This document shows, in pieces, positions 6,780 to 11,743 of a DNA stretch of 11,743 nt. Numbering within the stretch: the stretch's first letter is position 1; every line of letters begins with the position of its first letter. A model generated the notes under the pieces. That model did no database searches, was not told the origin of the DNA, and worked only from the letters and a program-made list of their open reading frames with translations. Location: positions 1-11,743 of the forward strand of contig CAKVBV010000070.1 of NCBI GenBank assembly GCA_934725535.1. The letters are read 5' to 3'. The position numbers were made by a program, and so were the translations under genes. The DNA is from an uncultured Bacteroidales bacterium. GTDB taxonomy: Bacteria > Bacteroidota > Bacteroidia > Bacteroidales > Paludibacteraceae.

Positions 6780-6905
6780 GGAGTTCTATTCAGCCCACAG
6801 GGCTTCGCCTCGTTAGGAGCACCCCCATTTCGTCCACGGACTTATGGGAACCCCGCAGGCACTCAGTGCGCGATGCACACCGGCCTTACGCTTCACGCCC
6901 TGCTA
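6780..6905. other. GC-rich block with several small hairpins, no gene recognised
   Basis: This block stands out from its AT-rich surroundings. Short perfect hairpins include AGCCC-aca-GGGCT (6792-6804), GCACT-c-AGTGC (6859-6869) and GTGC-gcgat-GCAC (6866-6878). A plus-strand open frame at 6602-6982 covers it but has no recognisable domain. I read the block as structured non-coding DNA, perhaps a remnant of a mobile element, with low confidence. The rest of 6487-7080 holds nothing else I can name. Confidence 0.35.
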
Positions 6906-7080
6906 AGAAACAATACTACTTTGCTACTGCCATTCCTGTTTTTGGCGTAATAGTTGTGTATCCATTGCCTATCCCTTGCTGATGGTGCACTAAAAGCAAC
7001 GGAAAGGAGGCGGCATAGGCACGATGAATGTGCGGTATGCATACGGTATGCTCATTGTCATGAATGCTAAACGAACCGAT

Positions 7081-7135
7081 TATCTACCGTGTATCAACCG
7101 TATATCAACCGTATATCTACCGTGTATGTACTACC
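7081..7135. repeat. 11-bp tandem repeat, five units
   Basis: Units of 11 bp run head to tail: TATCTACCGTG, TATCAACCGTA, TATCAACCGTA, TATCTACCGTG, then the diverged TATGTACTACC. The period is about one DNA helical turn, so repeated sites would face the same side. It lies about 100 bp upstream of the tatA promoter. Confidence 0.7.
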
Positions 7136-7232
7136 ATAGTTTACTGCGTTGAACAATGGTAAACACAATATGAGAGCAAAATTACCATAATCCACGGAAA
7201 GAGTACCCCGATTACGGAAAAAATAAGGAACG

Positions 7233-7264
7233 TTTGTAGATGTTCGTTTTTTGTAGTAATTTTG
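7233..7264 (+). promoter_or_regulatory. Consensus Bacteroidota promoter for tatAC
   Basis: TTTG (7233-7236), a 20-nt spacer and TAATTTTG (7257-7264) match the -33/-7 consensus of the Bacteroidota primary sigma factor. Transcription would start near 7271, leaving a leader of about 145 nt before tatA. Confidence 0.8.
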
Positions 7265-7331
7265 CCACAGATTGATTGGAAGTTGAAGCGTTGTGCTGTA
7301 GGAGGTTAGAGGTTAGAGCGTATGAACCACC

Positions 7332-7402
7332 AACGCGCAGCCGCTAACGTGCAACCCATTAACGTATCACCACCAACGTGTAACCATCAACGTGTAACCA
7401 TC
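7332..7402 (+). repeat. 14-bp tandem repeat in the tatA leader
   Basis: Five units start with AACG at 7332, 7346, 7361, 7375 and 7389. The last two are identical (AACGTGTAACCATC) and earlier ones diverge; one unit is 15 bp. The array ends 14 nt before the tatA start codon, so it is in the untranslated leader. Confidence 0.6.
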
Positions 7403-7416
7403 AACCCTTTAACAAT

Positions 7417-7647
7417 ATGTTTGGAATAGGATTACCTGAAATCATTTTTATCGCACTCATTGTGCTGCTGTTCTTCGGCGGCAAGAAGATACCCGAAATG
7501 ATGCGCGGTTTGGGCAAAGGCGTGCGCAGTTTCAAAGACGGAATGAACGACATTAAGGACGAGGTGGAGAAAGCCGACCCGACTAAGAACGACGCCAAGA
7601 CGGAAAGCCCCAAGCAGGAGGACAAGGAAACCGCCAAGCAAGACTAA
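7417..7647 (+). CDS. tatA: Sec-independent protein translocase TatA
   Basis: The 76-residue protein has the full TatA layout. There is a short N-terminal membrane helix with a polar residue at position 8 (E8), the FFGGKKIPE hinge, an amphipathic helix containing RGLGKGVRSFKDGM (about 30-43), and a charged, loose tail. TatA forms the pore-like assembly that moves folded proteins across the inner membrane. No tatB is present beside it, which fits Bacteroidota, where one TatA-type protein probably serves both roles. tatC begins 11 nt after the stop, so the two are one operon. Proteins in this window with twin-arginine motifs (the aldo/keto reductase and the NapH/NapG-like fusion) are likely substrates. 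Confidence 0.96.
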   Translation: MFGIGLPEIIFIALIVLLFFGGKKIPEMMRGLGKGVRSFKDGMNDIKDEVEKADPTKNDAKTESPKQEDKETAKQD

Positions 7648-7658
7648 CCCCGCCCGAT

Positions 7659-8438
7659 ATGGAGCAACAGATGTCGTTTTGGGAACATCTCGACGTGCTA
7701 CGCGGTGTGCTTGTGCGCATAGCCGTTGTGGTGTTGGTGTGCGCGGTGGTGGCATTCTGCTTCAAGGACGGTCTGTTTGCGCTGCTGCTTGCGCCTAACA
7801 GTCCCGACTTTTTTCTCTATCGTCTGCTGGCACGCATTATGCCCGATATGGCGTTTCCAGCGGCAGCCATTGAGATAATCAACACGGGGCTGGCAGACCA
7901 GTTCACCATCCATATCAAGACGGCCTGCTATGTAGGGTTGGTGTGCGCCTCGCCGTATATCCTGTATGCCCTGCTGCGGTTTGTCGCCCCTGCGTTGTAC
8001 ACCCGCGAGAAACACTACGTCTATCGTCTGGTGGGGTGGGGGTATCTGCTGTTTATGGCGGGCGTGGCGTTGTCCTACTGCGTTATTTTCCCCTTCGCTT
8101 TCCGCTTCCTGGGTACGTATCAGGTCAGCGGAGAGGTGACGAACAAGATTACGCTGCAGTCGTATATGTCCACTTTCTGGACGATGGCACTGCTGATGGG
8201 GCTGTTGTTCGAGGTGCCGATCGTCTGCTGGACGCTCGGGCGTATGGGACTGCTGACCGCCCCGCTGATGCACCGTTACCGCCGCCACGTGATAGTGGTG
8301 ATACTCATTCTTGCCGCCGTCATCACCCCCACCACAGACGTGTTTACGCTGTTGCTCGTCTCCGTACCGATATACCTGCTCTATGAAATCAGCATCCTCC
8401 TCGTCCCCAAAGGCGAAACAAGAGAGGCAAACACATAA
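7659..8438 (+). CDS. tatC: Sec-independent protein translocase TatC
   Basis: The 259-residue protein has the six membrane spans of TatC and its key motifs: HLDVLR near the N-terminus (10-15), ASPYILYALLRFVAPALYTREKH (97-119, first loop and helix), LFEVPIV with the conserved glutamate E185, and TPTTDVF with D227. It recognises the twin-arginine signal and recruits TatA. At the position of the E. coli signal-binding Glu15 this protein has Val13 (HLDVLR in place of HLIELR), with an Asp just before it. The first periplasmic loop (about 46-80) is longer than in E. coli. It is the second gene of the tatAC unit and is followed by an intrinsic terminator at 8555-8587. Confidence 0.97.
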   Translation: MEQQMSFWEHLDVLRGVLVRIAVVVLVCAVVAFCFKDGLFALLLAPNSPDFFLYRLLARIMPDMAFPAAAIEIINTGLADQFTIHIKTACYVGLVCASPYILYALLRFVAPALYTREKHYVYRLVGWGYLLFMAGVALSYCVIFPFAFRFLGTYQVSGEVTNKITLQSYMSTFWTMALLMGLLFEVPIVCWTLGRMGLLTAPLMHRYRRHVIVVILILAAVITPTTDVFTLLLVSVPIYLLYEISILLVPKGETREANT

Positions 8439-8456
8439 TAGTCATTGATTCTATAG

Positions 8457-8473
8457 CCCCTCCTCTGGAGGGG
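8457..8473. repeat. Short GC hairpin after tatC
   Basis: CCCCTCC-tct-GGAGGGG is a perfect 7-bp stem with a 3-nt loop, followed by GGTTGGGGAGG. There is no T-run. It looks like the G/C-rich intergenic hairpins that recur in Bacteroidota genomes, and may help end or stabilise the tatAC transcript. Confidence 0.4.
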
Positions 8474-8554
8474 TTGGGGAGGTCTTCGGGTTATTATCGG
8501 GTTATCACCGAGAGGATACCGAGTGTTTCACGATATTCCCCACCCTCTTTCCCG

Positions 8555-8587
8555 CGACTGCCTGTATGTTATGGGCAGTCGTTTTTT
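8555..8587 (+). terminator. Intrinsic terminator of tatAC
   Basis: CGACTGCC (8555-8562) pairs perfectly with GGCAGTCG (8574-8581) around an 11-nt loop and is followed at once by six T residues. No gene is seen from 8588 to 8738. Confidence 0.88.
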
Positions 8588-8738
8588 ATATCGCCTATAT
8601 CGCGCCCCCATTGCCCCTACCGGTAAACCTGCCCCATAAACCTTGTCCACCTACCCACAGAGCAGACTCTTTCTTATCCTACTTTTTGTACCTACATTTC
8701 TTAACCATTCCTTCGCCCCGTCAAACCGCCACCCTTCA

Positions 8739-8782
8739 GCAAGGGATAAGCAAGGGATAAGCAACCCATAAGCAAGGGATAC
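8739..8782. repeat. 11-bp tandem repeat, four units
   Basis: The units are GCAAGGGATAA twice, then GCAACCCATAA, then GCAAGGGATAC. The period is the same as the array at 7081-7135 but the sequence differs. The two arrays lie on either side of tatAC. Confidence 0.7.
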
Positions 8783-8859
8783 GCACCCCCTGCCATACTT
8801 TTACCACATCTTTCTTATACAGATTTCGCCACATTTTTCATAGTTTGTTGATATTTCCA

Positions 8860-8891
8860 TTTGCGTATCTGCCAAAGATATAGTAATTTTG
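8860..8891 (+). promoter_or_regulatory. Consensus Bacteroidota promoter for the structured RNA
   Basis: TTTG (8860-8863), a 20-nt spacer and TAATTTTG (8884-8891) form a perfect match to the -33/-7 consensus. The expected start is near 8898, with no open frame starting close by. Confidence 0.8.
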
Positions 8892-8897
8892 CACTCG

Positions 8898-9121
8898 ATA
8901 CAGACCATTCGGCGGAAAGGGGTGCGCCGAAGGTCGCAGATGACATATCACTCCTAACTTTAGCGTTTGCTATTGTTCTATTCGCATTGAAATGTAGGAA
9001 CCTTCAAGCACGAAAACAGGAACAAGTCAGGCAAACGTCCGTGTTATTTCACGCGGGCGTGACTTGTGTTTTCAGAGGCATCCTACAGCCACAATGCGAG
9101 CAAGTCCCGCTCGCGTTTTTT
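8898..9121 (+). ncRNA. Structured RNA of about 220 nt, possibly 6S-like (Bacteroidales-1 type) or a cis-acting leader
   Basis: The unit runs from a consensus promoter to an intrinsic terminator. Near the 5' end is a stem of 11 bp (GACC-a-TTCGGCG, 8903-8914, with CGCCGAAGGTC, 8925-8935). The 3' part folds as a rod: CGCATTG (8983-8989) with CAATGCG (9092-9098), TGTAGGA (8993-8999) with TCCTACA (9081-9087), an open internal loop, GAAAAC (9012-9017) with GTTTTC (9068-9073), ACAAGTCA (9022-9029) with TGACTTGT (9060-9067), and a capped hairpin at 9035-9060. A long rod with a central bubble recalls 6S RNA, and the Bacteroidales-1 motif is described as having exactly this promoter and terminator layout. 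I cannot match its consensus from memory. It could instead be the leader of the LRR gene at 9200. The pairings are seen; the class is a guess. Confidence 0.6.
9096..9121 (+). terminator. Intrinsic terminator of the structured RNA
   Basis: GCGAGC (9096-9101) pairs with GCTCGC (9109-9114) around a 7-nt loop and is followed by G and six T residues. Its 5' arm shares GCG (9096-9098) with the closing stem of the rod, so the two foldings partly compete. Between here and 9200 there is an A10 run (9149-9158) and the palindrome CATTAT-ca-ATAATG (9161-9174). Confidence 0.85.
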
Positions 9122-9199
9122 ATGTGTATAGGTCAGTACCTGCGCTCCAAAAAAAAAATTCATTATCAATAATGTACACAACAAAATACTACTGATACA

Positions 9200-11743
9200 A
9201 TGAAAAAGTTATCTATTATCTCACTATTATGCCTCATTGCTATTGGCAATTTGCAGGCTTATGACTTTGAAACAGATGGTATCTATTACAACATCTTGCA
9301 AGATGGTATTTCGGGGAAGATTGAAGTTACTCACAATGGAAAACCCAACACTTACTCCGACACCATAACCCTGCCAACTCGGGGTTTTGTTTATAATCCT
9401 AATAAGCAAGGAGTATTCTATAACATCGTAAGCATCGGGGATAGTGCATTCTATGATTGTTCTGACCTCAAAGATGTACATTATGGAAGCCTTATTACTC
9501 ATATTGGTTCCTATGCTTTCTTTGGTTGCACTCAACTGACAGACTTTAATTTCTTCTATAGTGAGATTGAAGACCACGCTTTTGAAAATTGCAGTGGAAT
9601 AACATCAATCACTATTCTCGAAACCTCAAAGCAATTATCTATCGGAGATTCCGTCTTTGTCGGTTGTACCGGACTGACAACAATAACATGTTACTCCAAA
9701 GTGCCACCTTCTATCGCAACAAATGCTTTCGCAGGTCTTGACCTTGCACACATTCAACTATACATCCCATACACCTATCGGAGTGCTTATTACAACGACC
9801 CTGTATGGGGACAAATGGATATACACTACGTTTCTGTCCCTTATCCGACAGACTATAAATATCTTTCATCTGACCTTTTGTGTCTTAAGTTTTTTGGATG
9901 GGTGATTATGTGGATGGCTATAATCTTTCTGATGGTACGCTTTGCAAGACGTAACCCGACAGGTTACGATACAAACTATCGTAAACGATTACGCATAGTA
10001 TTAGGGACAATTGTAGCCGTATTGTACCTCGGTCGCTTTATTATATGCGTATTGCAAGCACCACAGTTATATACATATTATTGTTCCTACAACTATGGAG
10101 CGCATTTCTCCTCTGTGGACGTAGCATACGGAGTTAGTCACCCGCTTATAGAGATTGTTCCAAGAACACTTTCGGATGTAGCGATCTTTGCGATACCAAC
10201 TTACAAAGATTTCCTGCTACTTGAAGCCGTGCATTCCTTAGGTTTTGGTATTGCACTTGCCCTATACATCTTCCTGTTCAAAAGAACTGCATGTACTAAT
10301 TGGGCAAAAATTCGCAAAACCATAGGATATGTGTTACTATTGCTTGTTCTGCCTCAGGTACTGGATATGAGATACTTTGACATTAACGACTTTGCCTCTG
10401 CGGCTGTTGTATTGCTCCTCGTCTGGCTGTTTGCACGGACATATAAGAGAGATGCAGTTGTATCAGTGCCATTGGCAGGAACAGGACAAGCAGGGATTAA
10501 AGACTTTGAACCCATTGCTCCGGAAGAACTCAACATATCTCCATCCGCCGACACACCAACCGAAGAACTTTCCGCAGAACAAAAGCATGTACATATTATC
10601 AAGGAACGCCATACAAAAGAAAAGTTACAAAATCTGTGGCATCGCTTTACCAAGATACTTGGAAAAACTCCAAAGCCTAAATTCTCACTACCACTCATAC
10701 TCGGAATATTTGCTATTCTTACGTTGGTAACTGCAATCGTACTATCTGTTCTGTACTACACTAAATATGACTTTTCAGAGTCTTATGTGAAAGAATATAA
10801 TATGTATATAGATAAATATGGTGGTTATAAATGGGAAGATGCCCAGAAATATAATCATATAGATAACAAATTAGGAAAACCTATAACAGGAGATATGGGC
10901 TTATGGAAAAATTATACACGAAAAGATAATGGTTATTATTCCTATTGGGGAAGTGTGTGGATTGTTGCGTATGACATTACATCTTTAGGATATTCCAAAG
11001 ATGACTCCGAACAATATGTACAGGATATATGGCATAAATACAAAGATATATATGGTGATGATGCAAAATTACAAGCAAACACATCACATTCAGATGATAA
11101 AGCGGATTATGTAGTAATGTATATTACTTCAACAACTCTTGATTATGCCATTAAGTATATGAAAGAAGGGAAGAAGCATATTTCATATGAGAAAAATGTA
11201 CTTCACCTAATCACTTGCTACAATGGCATAGCATGCGAAAGAACCATAATATTCGCAGGAAACTTATTGCCAACATTTGGCATACCTTCGCAGTATAGTT
11301 CAAATATAATTTACCGAAAAGTTGGCATTTTATCCATTGTTTTCTACATTCTATTCAGTATCTTTGCCACCTTATGGGGAGTGGCTACACTCAAAAAAAT
11401 GCGTATAGAATGTCGAAATGTGCATGCATATCGGCTGTGTATATACCTATTCATCAACATTCTGATAGATATAATTTTGCTTCCTATATTTATGAAAGTG
11501 GACGACCACGATTTTGATGATTTCTTTTGGAGTGTATGCTTTCCATTACTCCTTGATATGTTCATTCTGAAACCGCTATTGTTTGGCTATGTACATAAGC
11601 GTTCTTTTACAGACTACCGCTTTGACTACTTAGTTCCCAATTGGCAGAAACAATCCATTGGCAGATATTCAAGCAACCAAGTCGCTATACGAGGATGTAT
11701 CATATTCGTTATTTACCCAATCTTCCACATTATGGCATTACCA
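9200..11743 (+). CDS. BspA-type LRR protein with about ten membrane segments (3' end outside window)
   Basis: The frame is open from ATG at 9200 to the window end, 848 codons without a stop. Residues 1-20 (MKKLSIISLLCLIAIGNLQA) form a signal peptide. Residues about 70-186 are BspA-like LRRs (IVSIGDSAFYDCSDL, ITHIGSYAFFGCTQL, a shortened IEDHAFENCSGI, then IGDSVFVGCTGL), followed by the usual cap (SKVPPSIATNAFAGL, then LYIPYTYRSAYY). After it come hydrophobic segments near 228-246, 266-286, 338-360, 374-388 and 396-412, a charged linker, then segments near 497-519, a Tyr/Lys/Asp-rich loop (520-706), and segments near 708-729, 746-764, 776-797 and from 834 on. BspA LRRs are normally on secreted or surface proteins; here they are tied to a multi-span membrane protein. 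I do not recognise the membrane part and give no function. It is AT-rich compared with tatAC. It has no clear promoter of its own after the terminator at 9121, so it may depend on readthrough. Confidence 0.85.
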   Translation, partial: MKKLSIISLLCLIAIGNLQAYDFETDGIYYNILQDGISGKIEVTHNGKPNTYSDTITLPTRGFVYNPNKQGVFYNIVSIGDSAFYDCSDLKDVHYGSLITHIGSYAFFGCTQLTDFNFFYSEIEDHAFENCSGITSITILETSKQLSIGDSVFVGCTGLTTITCYSKVPPSIATNAFAGLDLAHIQLYIPYTYRSAYYNDPVWGQMDIHYVSVPYPTDYKYLSSDLLCLKFFGWVIMWMAIIFLMVRFARRNPTGYDTNYRKRLRIVLGTIVAVLYLGRFIICVLQAPQLYTYYCSYNYGAHFSSVDVAYGVSHPLIEIVPRTLSDVAIFAIPTYKDFLLLEAVHSLGFGIALALYIFLFKRTACTNWAKIRKTIGYVLLLLVLPQVLDMRYFDINDFASAAVVLLLVWLFARTYKRDAVVSVPLAGTGQAGIKDFEPIAPEELNISPSADTPTEELSAEQKHVHIIKERHTKEKLQNLWHRFTKILGKTPKPKFSLPLILGIFAILTLVTAIVLSVLYYTKYDFSESYVKEYNMYIDKYGGYKWEDAQKYNHIDNKLGKPITGDMGLWKNYTRKDNGYYSYWGSVWIVAYDITSLGYSKDDSEQYVQDIWHKYKDIYGDDAKLQANTSHSDDKADYVVMYITSTTLDYAIKYMKEGKKHISYEKNVLHLITCYNGIACERTIIFAGNLLPTFGIPSQYSSNIIYRKVGILSIVFYILFSIFATLWGVATLKKMRIECRNVHAYRLCIYLFINILIDIILLPIFMKVDDHDFDDFFWSVCFPLLLDMFILKPLLFGYVHKRSFTDYRFDYLVPNWQKQSIGRYSSNQVAIRGCIIFVIYPIFHIMALP

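Noticed and set aside
6602..6982. A 126-codon plus-strand frame
   Set aside because: No domain, atypical composition, and it overlaps the minus-strand promoter and the hairpin-rich GC block.
7081..7135. CRISPR array
   Set aside because: Units are 11 bp with no spacers, and no cas genes are present.
8566..8760. A 64-codon plus-strand frame
   Set aside because: It starts in the loop of the tatAC terminator and runs into the 11-bp repeat array.
8861..9172. A 103-codon plus-strand frame
   Set aside because: It begins inside the -33 element of a consensus promoter and covers the structured RNA and its terminator; no protein features.

Overview
The window looks like a chromosome segment of a Bacteroidota member, most likely order Bacteroidales. 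Three signs point there: promoters of the TTTG / 20 bp / TAnnTTTG type, a tatA-tatC pair with no tatB, and a BspA-type leucine-rich-repeat protein. Species cannot be named from sequence alone.

Region 1 (1-3861, + strand, GC-rich) is a redox gene set: the 3' end of a DUF362/DUF1893 fusion gene, a membrane iron-sulfur protein that reads as a NapH half joined to a NapG half through an internal twin-arginine segment, and a Tat-exported lipoprotein aldo/keto reductase carrying two [4Fe-4S] motifs. Region 2 (about 3877-6673, - strand, AT-rich) is a type II restriction-modification module: a gamma-class adenine methyltransferase followed by an overlapping PD-(D/E)XK-like nuclease. It is preceded by a long leader with four stem-loops. 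A 9-bp direct repeat, GCAAAGATA, lies at both edges, so the module may be an insertion that split the redox genes from region 3. Region 3 (7233-8587) is tatA-tatC with a consensus promoter, a 14-bp tandem repeat in the leader and a clear intrinsic terminator. The Tat translocase would export the substrates of region 1. Region 4 (8588-11743) has an 11-bp tandem repeat, a promoter-to-terminator unit for a structured RNA of about 220 nt (possibly 6S-like), and a very long open frame of at least 848 codons that runs off the window. That frame encodes a signal peptide, BspA-type LRRs and about ten membrane segments.

The most interesting proposal is that regions 1 and 3 form one system. Electrons would pass from quinol through the fused NapH/NapG-like protein to a periplasmic Fe-S aldo/keto reductase, where NADPH is not expected to be available, with Tat genes nearby to export the folded parts. 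This is inferred from domains and order, not shown.
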